Origin: Paraconexibacter algicola
GTDB taxonomy: Bacteria; Actinomycetota; Thermoleophilia; Solirubrobacterales; Solirubrobacteraceae
Direction: 5' to 3'
Length of the DNA stretch: 64,000 nt
Assembly (NCBI RefSeq): GCF_003044185.1
Contig: NZ_PYYB01000001.1
Location: forward strand, 434,001 to 498,000
The notes under the pieces were generated by a model. The model was not told the DNA's origin. It did no database searches and saw only the letters and a program-made list of their open reading frames with translations. Of the stretch, positions 51,245-59,738 are shown in pieces. A program made the translations under genes and the position numbers. The first letter of the stretch is position 1. Each line of letters starts with the position of its first letter.

Positions 51245-53016
51245 CGACCCACCCGGAACCCGAGGCGCCGCAGGCGGCGGACGCTCTCTCGCAGATCGGC
51301 GTCGGCCCGGAGCGCCTCGCGACGGAGGCGACGCGTCGGCGCTCGCTGCCGCAGGGCGACCGAGTACCGGTCCCAGCGGGTCGCGGCGCTGCTCAGCCGT
51401 CGCTGTACCCCGTCGGTGGCCACCGCGGCGATCGGGCCGAGCTCCGCCAGCGCGTTGCGGGCGGCGCGGTAGGTCTCCGCCAGGTCGCGGCCGCCCTGGA
51501 TGCGCTCCTCGAGCCGCCGCGCCTGGAGGCCGCCGACGGGCTCCGAGCGCTGCTCGCCGAGATCCTCGAATACCGTCTGGATCCCGCGCACCAGCGCGGT
51601 CGGCAGCCGTGGTGGCACGGCGCCGTCGAGCGCGGCGGTCGTGATCGTGCGGGCGCAGATCGCCTGGCTGGCCGAGGCGCACCGCGCGACGAGGGTCCGG
51701 TCGCGCGCGGGTCGCGCAAGGACGACGCCGTCGGCCGCCGTGTATCGGAGGATCTCGGTGCCGCCCGCGGCGACCACGGTGGCGGTGTCGGTCGGGTCGA
51801 TGCCGAGACCCTCGAGGGTCTCGCGGTTCAGCGGGTCGGGCGGCGGACCAAACGGGAAGACGGCGAGACCGGTCGACGTCCCGGGCACCGCGCCCTCGGG
51901 CCGCCCGGTGATCGCTGCCCGTGCCCCGGCGAAGGTCGCTGGTGCCGCGTCGAGCAGCGCGGGCACCGCGATGCCGTCGATCTCGGCGACGGGGCGCGGC
52001 TCGGGCGCGAGCAGCCGTCCGCCGGCGAGCCCGAGCGCGACGACCGCCATCCCGGACGCGGTGATGAGGCCGGCTCGTGCGATGCGGCGCCACGTGTTCG
52101 TCGGGGTGGCGTCCTGGGCTTCCGGCGAGGCGACGAGGACCCGGTCGATTCGCGTGACGCTGCCGATCTCGGGCAGGTGCGCCACGGTCCGGCCGAGCGG
52201 CACGCGCGTGCTGCTGCCGTCGGTGGTCGCGGCGAGGAACGCCTCGACGAACGCGGTCGGGCTGGGCCAGCGCTCCTGGGGGTCGAGGGCGAGCGCGCGG
52301 GCCAGGACGCGTTCGGCGCCGGGCCACCAGGGGGCGTCGAGCTCCGGGATGACGACGGGGGCCGACCGACGGACCACGACGGCGCCGTGGTCGGCGCCCT
52401 CGTACGGCGCCTGGTCGGCGAGGGCCAGGAGGGCGAGACCGCCGAGGCCGAAGACGTCGCTGCGCGGCTCGGCGCGCCCGGCGATTGCCTCGGGTGCGAG
52501 ATGGCGCATGCGCTCGAGCAGGGTGTCGTCCGCGACCCGGGTGGCGCCGCTGAGGCGCGAGTCGCCGAGGTCGGCGAGGAGGCCGTCTCCGCGCCGGTGG
52601 ACGAGGATGCTCGCCGGGCGGACCTCGCCGTGCACGATGCCGACGGCGTGTGCGGCCTCGAGTCCCCGGGCGACGTCGAGCAGGACCCGTCCGAGACCGC
52701 CGACCGTCAGCGTGCCCGCGCTGTCGGCGAGCGGCACGGCGTCGACGGCTGCGGTGACCACGTAGAACCGGCCCCCGGGCAGGTAGCCGGCGTCGAGCAC
52801 CGGCGTGAGCCCCGGGTGCTCGATCCCGGCGATCCCGCGGACGACCCGGAGCAGGTCGTCGTCCTGCGCGCCTTCGGCGAGGAGGTGGAGCCGGATCGTG
52901 ACCCGGCGGCCGAGCGCGGTGTGACGCGCCCGCAGGACGGTCGAGCCGGCGCCGCGCGAGACGACGCGCTCGACGACGTAGCCGTCGATCTCGGGAAGGG
53001 TGTCCTGCAGGGTCAT
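51241..53016 (-). CDS. Membrane pseudokinase, EssB/YukC-like in architecture
   Basis: 591 residues. Residues 10-265 have a Ser/Thr kinase fold pattern but key residues are changed: VAIK lysine is R42 (RVTIRLHLL), HRDxKxxN is H129-G130-E131-x-R133-x-x-S136 (HGEVRPAS), and DFG is D149-L150-G151; the APE motif (174-176) and later D187 are kept. It should therefore not phosphorylate efficiently. One membrane helix (about 314-334) follows, then about 255 residues outside, mostly helical near the end. Firmicute EssB/YukC has just this order: cytoplasmic pseudokinase-like domain, single helix, extracytoplasmic helical domain. It lies between two WXG100 genes, with ATGA overlap to the next gene. Confidence 0.82.
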   Translation of the reverse strand: MTLQDTLPEIDGYVVERVVSRGAGSTVLRARHTALGRRVTIRLHLLAEGAQDDDLLRVVRGIAGIEHPGLTPVLDAGYLPGGRFYVVTAAVDAVPLADSAGTLTVGGLGRVLLDVARGLEAAHAVGIVHGEVRPASILVHRRGDGLLADLGDSRLSGATRVADDTLLERMRHLAPEAIAGRAEPRSDVFGLGGLALLALADQAPYEGADHGAVVVRRSAPVVIPELDAPWWPGAERVLARALALDPQERWPSPTAFVEAFLAATTDGSSTRVPLGRTVAHLPEIGSVTRIDRVLVASPEAQDATPTNTWRRIARAGLITASGMAVVALGLAGGRLLAPEPRPVAEIDGIAVPALLDAAPATFAGARAAITGRPEGAVPGTSTGLAVFPFGPPPDPLNRETLEGLGIDPTDTATVVAAGGTEILRYTAADGVVLARPARDRTLVARCASASQAICARTITTAALDGAVPPRLPTALVRGIQTVFEDLGEQRSEPVGGLQARRLEERIQGGRDLAETYRAARNALAELGPIAAVATDGVQRRLSSAATRWDRYSVALRQRAPTRRLRREALRADADLRESVRRLRRLGFRVGR

Positions 53017-53034
53017 GGCGCGTGCAGAGGCCTG

Positions 53035-53078
53035 CCGGTGCGGGGCCCGACCGGGGGGACGGCCGGGCCCCGCACCGG
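53035..53078 (-). terminator. Strong 15-base-pair hairpin between WXG100 and pseudokinase genes
   Basis: CCGGTGCGGGGCCCG (53035-53049) pairs perfectly with CGGGCCCCGCACCGG (53064-53078) around a 14-base loop. It lies 7 bases beyond the WXG100 stop and 18 bases before the pseudokinase ATG on the minus strand. No T tract follows, so it may be a partial terminator or a stabilising 3' hairpin that keeps WXG100 mRNA high compared with the downstream genes. Confidence 0.7.
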
Positions 53079-53085
53079 GAGGAGG

Positions 53086-53376
53086 TCAGGTGGCGACGGT
53101 CCCGCGGACCTCGTCCTCGGCCTGGTCGTACTCGTTGCGGGCGCTCCGAAGGTCCAGGGCGAGCCGCTCGAAGAACTCCTTGGCCTCCCGCGCCTCGCGC
53201 AGGTGAGTGTGGAAGCGGGACTTGAACGCCTCGGATGCCGTTCCGTCCCATCCACCGTCGAGGCTGGCCACGGCGTTCTTGGCCTTGGCGATGGCGGTCT
53301 CCATCTTGTTGGCCGCGTTGTCGAACGACACGGCACCCGCCTCCAGCGCTTCCGTCGTGATCTTGATGTTTGCCAT
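53086..53376 (-). CDS. WXG100 family protein, second copy
   Basis: 96 residues from ATG 53376 with an AAGGAGA site. W43-D44-G45 in SLDGGWDGTAS, then FKSRFHTHLREAREAKEFFERLALDL, and Y83xxxE87 at the C-terminus. Same length as the copy at 50687-50977, with identical turn region, so the two may form a heterodimer. A promoter-like element (TTGCGC-N12-TAGATT) lies 44 bases upstream, inside and beyond the end of the EssC-like gene, so this gene has its own start signal and a strong hairpin after it, consistent with high expression. Confidence 0.93.
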   Translation of the reverse strand: MANIKITTEALEAGAVSFDNAANKMETAIAKAKNAVASLDGGWDGTASEAFKSRFHTHLREAREAKEFFERLALDLRSARNEYDQAEDEVRGTVAT

Positions 53377-53420
53377 GCGTGTCTCCTTGGGTTGCTGACC
53401 GCGTCCCGCGCGGACGACTT

Positions 53421-53444
53421 AATCTATGCAGAATCTTGGCGCAA
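53421..53444 (-). promoter_or_regulatory. Promoter-like element B of the type VII-like locus
   Basis: Read on the minus strand: TTGCGC, 12 bases, TAGATT, with TTGCGT 17 bases upstream of TAGATT as a possible -35. It overlaps the stop codon of the EssC-like gene and stands 44 bases before the WXG100 start, which carries a good SD. The same spaced pattern occurs at 59692-59715 and 62853-62876. Confidence 0.6.
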
Positions 53445-56400
53445 CGCAATGTCGGGTCGCGCCACCTGCACGGGAACGACCTGCCCGCCGTCGACGAGCA
53501 CACCCCGACCGGGAAGCCGTGGCGCCCGCTGCAGCGACCGCGGATAGGTCACCCCGAAGACGTCCCCGTCGTCGACCGATGGCTCGAGGTGCACCGCGCA
53601 GCCCTGCCGACGCAGGGTCTTCAGCCATGGCGAGTAGTGCCGCAGCTGCGCGGACTCGATGGCGGCGATCACGCGGACGGCCCCGTCCCGCCCGGCGGCG
53701 AGGAGCGCCTCGAGATCGTCGTCGGCTCGCAGGACGTCCTCCAGCTCCACCGCATCGTCGACCACGACGAGCAGGACGGGACCGTCGGGGTCGCGGAACT
53801 CCGGCACCCGCGTCAGCAGCGCCTTGAGCGCCGCGGCGCAGTCGGCCACACCACGCACCTGCGACGTCCACCCGGGCATCCCGGCGAGCGACGACCGGCG
53901 CGGGAGCAGCAGATGGGCCTCCGCGACGTCGTCGATCAGGCCCTGGGCGATCGTCGCGACCGTCGTCGAGCGCCCGGTCCGCATCGGACCCGCGACCAGC
54001 AGGTGGCCGCTCTCGAGGCTGACGCCGATCGCCGAGAGACGCTCGCCCTCCACGCCCAGGGTCGCCGTCAGGCGACCCTGGGCCGGCCCGAGCGGTGCGA
54101 GGTCCACCACGGTCGGCATCCGCCCGATCGCCGGCGCACGCTCGATCTCGCGGTCGGCCACGGTCGCGGCCCAGGCGCGGAACGCGGCGTCCTCCTCCGT
54201 CGCCAGGGTCGTCGCCGCGGTCCGCGCGATCTGGACCTCGAGGTCCCGATCGAGGAATCCGCGCCCCGCGGGCAGGTCCGGGCCACCGACGCCTGCGGCG
54301 AGCCCCAGCAGCGCATAGTCGTCCTCCGCGGCCATCCGCAGGACGAGCCGCCGCGGGACGGCGGCCGCGATCGGCGTCGGGATCGATGCCCGGCGGTCGC
54401 CGGAGATGACGAGGTGGATCCCTGCGCCCCGGCCGTCGGCGACGAGCCGGACGACGAGATCCAGGAGCCGCCCGCGCTCGACGTCCTGGAACGCCTCGGC
54501 GAACGCGGTCCAGCCGTCGACCAGCAGGACGTGACGGGGCAGGGTCGCGTCGGGTCGCCGCTCGCGGAGCGTGTCGAGGTCGTTGGCGTGCTCCTGGACG
54601 AACGCTCGCTGGCGCTCCTCCAGCGTCTCGACGAGCAGCTGCAGCACGCGCTCGACGCGCTCGACGTCCTCCGGCACGACGACGGCGGAGGTGTGCGGCA
54701 GGTCCGCGAGCTGCCGCAGCCCTCCTCCTCCCGCGTCGATGGCGTGCAGGTGCAGTCGTCGGACCGGGGTGTCCGCGGCGAGGCTCGCGGCGATCTGGCG
54801 CAGCGTGGACGACCGCCCCGAGCCCGACGCCCCATAGACCAGGAACGAGCCGACGGCACGGAGGTCCACGCGCGCGACGGTCTGTCGTTGGCGGCGAGGC
54901 TCGTCGGCCAGTCCGAGGGTCGCCACGCCGTCCGGTTCGGGACCCAGGTCCCCGAGGTCGGCCCGTGCGATCGCGGGCGGGAGGGGCGCCAGCCACGGCC
55001 GCGGGGGCGCGACCTCCCCGGCCAGTGCTGTCGCCTCCTCGATCGTCGCGACGAGCCGCTGCAGGTCGGTCGGCCCCTGGTCCACGTCCGGCCGGGCGCT
55101 TGCGCCGACGTCGTCGGAGCGCAACCGGATGCGCACCGAGCCGTCGTCCTCGCCGGGGCGCGGGGTCCAGCCTCCGCCGTAGGCGGTCTGGACCTCGGTC
55201 AGCTCGCCGGGGCCGATCCGCACCAGGACGCGTCCCGGGATGGAACGCGGAAGCCGGGCCGCGTCGGGGACGTCGACGACGTCGTCGCTGTCCTCGGTGG
55301 ACGCGACGCGCAGCGCCATCCGCAGGGTCGTGTTCGCGCGGATGTTCGCCGTGATCGCACCGCTCGGGCGCTGGGTGGCGAGGACGAGGTGCACCCCGAG
55401 GGAGCGACCTCGCTGGGCGACGTCCACGACGCCCGCCACGAACGCCGGGACCTCCTTGGCGAGCGTGGCGAACTCGTCGATGACGATGACGAGTGGCGCC
55501 GGCGCGTCGGCGGAGCGGCGCTCGAGCTCGAGCAGGTCCTTGGCACCGGCCGCGGCCAGCAGGTGCTCACGGCGCTTGAGCTCCGCCTCGAGCGAGACGA
55601 GCGCCCGTCGGACCTCGTGCTCGTCGAGATCGGTGACGAGGCCGACGCAGTGCGGGAGCTGTCCGACGTCCTTGAACGCCGCGCCGCCCTTGTAGTCGAT
55701 CAGGAGGAACGACAAGCGCGACGGCGGGTGCGCTGCCGCGAGCGACGCGATCATCGTCTGCAGCAGCTCGCTCTTGCCGGCGCCGGTGGTGCCGGCGACG
55801 AGTCCGTGCGGACCCTGGTCGCGCAGATCGATCTCCCAGGGACCGTCCGGCCCGGCACCGAGCGGCGCGGCGAGCCCTGCCCCGGTGAGGTCGTCCCAGC
55901 GGTCCATGATGGGCTCCGGCTGCAGGTCCGTGAGATCGAGCAGCTCGAGCAGCGAGACGCGCCGGGGCAGCTCTCCGCCGCCGGCGGCGGTCACGTCACG
56001 CAGCGGGGCGAGGCTGCGCCCGATGCGGTCCGCGGTCTCGAGCTCCAGCTGGTCGACGGTCATGTCCGCGATGTGGACGCCGCTGGCCGCCCAGGTCGCG
56101 CTGCCGCGCCCCGGCTGGTCCGGGTGGAGCTCGACGATGGCGCCGCACCCACCGGGGAGGTCGGCGCGCTGCCCGGCGAGCCAGAGCACGTGCACCTCGT
56201 GCTCGGCGCAGCCCTCGAGCAGGGACGCCACGACGCTGCGGTCGGGTGCGACGACATCGTCCAGCACCAGCAGCACGCCGGTACGCCCCGTCTGGCGGGG
56301 ACGGTCGTCCGCGCGTCGTTCCGCGAGCACCGCGATGACCGTGCGGACGAGCTCGTCGGTCGCCTGCCGTCCGATCGCGATGCGGTCACCGTCGATCAGG

Positions 56401-57821
56401 GTCGAGGGCGCGGTGACGTGCGGCAGCCACGAGAGCCAGGTCTCCTGCTCGGCGAGCGCCTCGGAGATCCCGGCCACGATGACGAGGTCGAGCGGGCTGC
56501 GCAGCGTCGCGGCCTGCACGAGCATCGCGCGGGCGGCGGCGTGGCGCGCGGCCTCCGGGCCGACGACGCCGACAGCGCCCACCGTGCGCAGGTCGACCAT
56601 CACCGGAACGGCAGGGACCGTCATCAGCGGCTCGAGGCTGTCGCGGGCCTCCTGCCGCAGCTCGATGTCGCCGGTCCGCGGGAGCTCGATGGTCGCCTCG
56701 GTCGGCTGGTCCGCGGTGCCGAGACGCAGTGCCATCGCATCGGGGTCGGTCGCCCTGCGCTCCCAGAGCTCGGCTTGGAGGCCCGTCGCACGCGCCTCCA
56801 GCTCGGCGAGGTCCGGTGCGAGCCGCCGCCGGGCGGCCCGCTCGTGGGCGTGGTCGATCACCAGCCGCTCCCGTTGCTCGACGAGGTCGTGCTCCCACGC
56901 GCGGACGTCCTGCGCGTGCTCGGAGTCGTCGTAGCGCCGGTCGGCGATCGCGTTGGCGAGCAGCAGCACGGGCGTGAGGCAGGCCATCACGATCGCGATC
57001 GGAGAACGCGTGATGAGGTAGATCGCGATCCCGATGACCATCGGCATGGCGATCAGGAACCAGGGGATCTGCTGACGCCGCTGGCGCATGGGCGGGCTGT
57101 CCAGACGCACCGATCCGGGGGCGTAGGTCGTGCGGATCCGGGGCGGCCGGTTGAAGGGCACGGCGCCGGCCGCCCCGGCGGCGGGGACGCGGGAGGCGGC
57201 GACACGGACGGTCAGCGGCGCGTCGACCACGGCGAAGACCGTGCGGCCCGCCTCGACGACCGCGCCACGCTCCAGGACCTCCGGGGTCTCGGGGCGCAAT
57301 GGCCGACCGTCGACCGCCGTGCCGTTGCTCGTGCCGAGGTCGCTGACGACCACCGTTCCGCCGGGGTCCACCACGAGCGCGACGTGCTCGCGAGACAGCG
57401 CCGGATCCTGCACGGTCACGTCGGCGGCTTCCGCCCGGCCGATGGTCGTCCGCCCGGGGGGCAGGGCGATCCGCGCGCCGGCCCGACATCCGCCGACGAT
57501 GCGCAGCTCGACCGCGGTCGCCGCGACGTCGACCTCCCGACCGAGGCGGCCCAGGGCGACGATGTCTCCGTCCCGCAGGCCACTGGCCGCGACGGTGGTC
57601 ACGCCGGAGATCGCCCCGAGCCGCCGGACGTCGAGGCCCCCCGGCGCGTCGACGCCGAGCCGGTCGGCCAGCGCCGCCGCGACCGCACCGACGGTCGCGG
57701 TCGCGGGCGCGTCGATCTCGACGTCGACCGGATCACGTCGCGGCCCCGGAATGACCGAGAGCCGCAGCGTGGAACGGGCCACGCGGACCGGGTCCTCGCG
57801 GCGCTCGCGCATCTCGGTCAC
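53424..57821 (-). CDS. FtsK/SpoIIIE ATPase of type VII secretion, EssC-like, with N-terminal Ubl-like and FHA domains
   Basis: 1465 residues from GTG 57821. Residues 15-95 resemble the ubiquitin-like YukD/EsaB or EccD N-terminus (ending GLRDGDIVALGRL). Residues about 105-195 are an FHA domain with G128-R129, S143, H146 and N166, able to bind phosphothreonine. Two membrane helices (about 252-292) follow, then three ATPase modules: Walker A GTTGAGKS near 677-684, degenerate GASGSGRS near 997-1004, and GPMRTGRS near 1276-1284 (Lys replaced by Arg in the last two). Order and size match EssC of Firmicutes more than EccC of mycobacteria, which lacks FHA domains. It powers export of WXG100 proteins across the membrane. 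Confidence 0.93.
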   Translation of the reverse strand: MTEMRERREDPVRVARSTLRLSVIPGPRRDPVDVEIDAPATATVGAVAAALADRLGVDAPGGLDVRRLGAISGVTTVAASGLRDGDIVALGRLGREVDVAATAVELRIVGGCRAGARIALPPGRTTIGRAEAADVTVQDPALSREHVALVVDPGGTVVVSDLGTSNGTAVDGRPLRPETPEVLERGAVVEAGRTVFAVVDAPLTVRVAASRVPAAGAAGAVPFNRPPRIRTTYAPGSVRLDSPPMRQRRQQIPWFLIAMPMVIGIAIYLITRSPIAIVMACLTPVLLLANAIADRRYDDSEHAQDVRAWEHDLVEQRERLVIDHAHERAARRRLAPDLAELEARATGLQAELWERRATDPDAMALRLGTADQPTEATIELPRTGDIELRQEARDSLEPLMTVPAVPVMVDLRTVGAVGVVGPEAARHAAARAMLVQAATLRSPLDLVIVAGISEALAEQETWLSWLPHVTAPSTLIDGDRIAIGRQATDELVRTVIAVLAERRADDRPRQTGRTGVLLVLDDVVAPDRSVVASLLEGCAEHEVHVLWLAGQRADLPGGCGAIVELHPDQPGRGSATWAASGVHIADMTVDQLELETADRIGRSLAPLRDVTAAGGGELPRRVSLLELLDLTDLQPEPIMDRWDDLTGAGLAAPLGAGPDGPWEIDLRDQGPHGLVAGTTGAGKSELLQTMIASLAAAHPPSRLSFLLIDYKGGAAFKDVGQLPHCVGLVTDLDEHEVRRALVSLEAELKRREHLLAAAGAKDLLELERRSADAPAPLVIVIDEFATLAKEVPAFVAGVVDVAQRGRSLGVHLVLATQRPSGAITANIRANTTLRMALRVASTEDSDDVVDVPDAARLPRSIPGRVLVRIGPGELTEVQTAYGGGWTPRPGEDDGSVRIRLRSDDVGASARPDVDQGPTDLQRLVATIEEATALAGEVAPPRPWLAPLPPAIARADLGDLGPEPDGVATLGLADEPRRQRQTVARVDLRAVGSFLVYGASGSGRSSTLRQIAASLAADTPVRRLHLHAIDAGGGGLRQLADLPHTSAVVVPEDVERVERVLQLLVETLEERQRAFVQEHANDLDTLRERRPDATLPRHVLLVDGWTAFAEAFQDVERGRLLDLVVRLVADGRGAGIHLVISGDRRASIPTPIAAAVPRRLVLRMAAEDDYALLGLAAGVGGPDLPAGRGFLDRDLEVQIARTAATTLATEEDAAFRAWAATVADREIERAPAIGRMPTVVDLAPLGPAQGRLTATLGVEGERLSAIGVSLESGHLLVAGPMRTGRSTTVATIAQGLIDDVAEAHLLLPRRSSLAGMPGWTSQVRGVADCAAALKALLTRVPEFRDPDGPVLLVVVDDAVELEDVLRADDDLEALLAAGRDGAVRVIAAIESAQLRHYSPWLKTLRRQGCAVHLEPSVDDGDVFGVTYPRSLQRAPRLPGRGVLVDGGQVVPVQVARPDIALRQDSA

Positions 57822-57840
57822 CCCCGACCCCCGGACGACG

Positions 57841-59685
57841 TCAGATCACGCTCGTGCGACGGAACCCGGGCGGCGGACCGCAGTCGCAGTCCGGCAGCTG
57901 GCTGCCCCCACCGCCGGTAGGCGGCGGCACCGACGTGCCCGGGTCCGCCGGCGTCGCCGGCGCGGGCTTCTTGTCGCAGTCCTGGGGGAAGGGGCGCTCG
58001 AAGTACTCGAACGAGCCGTCGAGCAGCGTCAGGTCCGCACTTGCGGAGAAGGGTCCGAGCGTCGCCTCCGCGCTGAGCCCGAGGGCGCCGCTGCCCTTCG
58101 CCTCCACCTTGACGCAGTTGGCGGCCCGTGGATCCCCGACGGGGTAGACCGGGGACACCGTGGCGTCCAGCGGGAAGAGCGAGCCCTTGACGCCCGCGAC
58201 GAGCGAGGCTCCTGGGGCGGCGCCCCCCGGACCGATCAGCAGCTCACCGCCGAGACGGGCTCGGAGCGAACCGGAGAGCTCGGCGCCTTCGGGAGCCAGG
58301 TACTCGCGCTCGAGGACCGGGCGGGCCCGGGCGTCCCCTGGGAACCGCCCCGAGACCTCGAAGCCCGTGGCCGTCTTGACCCCACCGCCGCTGTACCTCA
58401 GCGATCCGGAGGCGTCGAGCTGCACCTTGGGCGTGAACGTCATCGCGAGCGGCACCGGGGGCGGGGAGATCTGGGTCTTGATCGACGCGAGCTCCGCCGA
58501 GCAGGCGAGGGAGGCCTTGACCTCTGCGTAGGCCCGGGTCTCGCTGGTGACGACTCCCCGCACGTCCAGCGTCACGCCGACCGGCACCTCGACGTTCGTG
58601 AACCGGATCTTCCGCTTGGCGAACTCGTAGCGGAACCGGCCGTCGAGGCCCAGCTTGCTCTCGATCCCCAGATCCGAACCGGCGGCGAGCTTGCACGACG
58701 ACATCTTCTTCGCCCGCGCGGAGGCCCTGGAGGCGGGCTTCGCCGGCACCGCTGCCTGAGCGAACCCCGGGATGTCGATGTTCACGTAGTCATAGGCCTC
58801 GGGAAGGCTCGCGGGGACGAGCTTGACGGTGCCGTCCTGCGCGACGCCGGCGACCCGCCCGACGAACGGCAGGTCGATGGCGCCCTTCGCAGGGACGACG
58901 AGATGGCTGCCGATGGTCGGCGCTGCCTCACCGGCCGCGAGCTGGACGCCGACCCCGTCGGACAGCTCGCGCGCGGCGGTGAGGTCGCGGCTCTCGAGGA
59001 TCTCGGTCCCGGTCGCGGCGACGAAGGCCGGCACGGCGTTGCCCGGCGCCGGGGCGGTTCCTACGGTCAGCGTCGCCGGCCCGAGCGTGCGTCCCCCGGT
59101 CACGGTGAAGACGCTGTACGAGTACTGCGATCCGGGCGTCAGGCCGGTGTCGCTGGCCGCGCTGCCGACCACGGCGACCGCCGTGCCCGCTGACGGCGTC
59201 GCGGGTGCGTCGAAGCCCGGGGCACGGCGCACGACGTAGGACGCGCCGGCCGGACCGCTCCACGAGAACGACAGCGTGGTCGGCGAGATCTCCGAGGGCG
59301 TGAGCGCGCTGGCGGTCGGGAGCAGCACGTAGCGCAGCGTCAGCTTCGCCGAACGGCGGGCCCGGATCCGGACGCGCGCGGGCGATGCCGCCGGACCGTA
59401 GAGGCGACCGTCGTGCTGGAGGACCGCGGCGTCGACCGTGTAGGTCGCGGCGCGGAGCTTCAGGGTCCGGCGGAGGACGGTGCCCCGGTCGGCCTTCGCG
59501 GCGACGACGCGGCGAGCGCCGGCGCGGAGCGTGGCGGTGGCCGGCACGCCGGAGGGGGTGCGGATCTCCAGCTTCAGCGAGCCCGTCCGCGGCGCGGCGT
59601 CGGCGGCTGGAGTGGCGAGGAGCGGGAGCATGCCGGCCGCGATGACGACGGCGACGCGGGGTGCGCGGAGCTGGTTGGAGAACAC
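57841..59685 (-). CDS. Secreted fibronectin-III protein in the type VII-like locus
   Basis: 614 residues from GTG 59685. Signal peptide about 1-30. A beta domain (about 33-120) and a fibronectin III domain (about 120-210: TLSFSWSGPAGASYVVRRAPGF) are followed by beta-rich sequence without known motif and a Cys/Pro/Gly-rich C-terminus (DCDCGPPPGF). No family for the rest. It lies 19 bases before the EssC-like gene on the same strand, hence likely cotranscribed. A candidate promoter ends six bases upstream of GTG, suggesting a leaderless transcript. Confidence 0.72.
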   Translation of the reverse strand: MFSNQLRAPRVAVVIAAGMLPLLATPAADAAPRTGSLKLEIRTPSGVPATATLRAGARRVVAAKADRGTVLRRTLKLRAATYTVDAAVLQHDGRLYGPAASPARVRIRARRSAKLTLRYVLLPTASALTPSEISPTTLSFSWSGPAGASYVVRRAPGFDAPATPSAGTAVAVVGSAASDTGLTPGSQYSYSVFTVTGGRTLGPATLTVGTAPAPGNAVPAFVAATGTEILESRDLTAARELSDGVGVQLAAGEAAPTIGSHLVVPAKGAIDLPFVGRVAGVAQDGTVKLVPASLPEAYDYVNIDIPGFAQAAVPAKPASRASARAKKMSSCKLAAGSDLGIESKLGLDGRFRYEFAKRKIRFTNVEVPVGVTLDVRGVVTSETRAYAEVKASLACSAELASIKTQISPPPVPLAMTFTPKVQLDASGSLRYSGGGVKTATGFEVSGRFPGDARARPVLEREYLAPEGAELSGSLRARLGGELLIGPGGAAPGASLVAGVKGSLFPLDATVSPVYPVGDPRAANCVKVEAKGSGALGLSAEATLGPFSASADLTLLDGSFEYFERPFPQDCDKKPAPATPADPGTSVPPPTGGGGSQLPDCDCGPPPGFRRTSVI

Positions 59686-59686
59686 G

Positions 59687-59715
59687 GCATCAATCTACAC
59701 TTTGGATTGATGCAA
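59687..59715 (-). promoter_or_regulatory. Promoter-like element C and overlapping inverted repeat
   Basis: Read on the minus strand: TTGCAT, 12 bases, TAGATT, the TAGATT ending six bases before the GTG of the secreted FnIII gene. A perfect 9-base inverted repeat, GCATCAATC/GATTGATGC (59687-59695 and 59705-59713), overlaps it, which could be an operator. It also lies downstream of the 59739-60527 gene and may attenuate its transcript. It is AT-rich compared with its surroundings. Confidence 0.6.
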
Positions 59716-59738
59716 CGCCAGCCGGTCTGTTGCGACGG

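Noticed and set aside
53370-57920. 1516-residue plus-strand ORF opposite the FtsK/SpoIIIE ATPase
   Set aside because: Shadow of a gene with Walker A, FHA and membrane motifs; no domain in the ORF.
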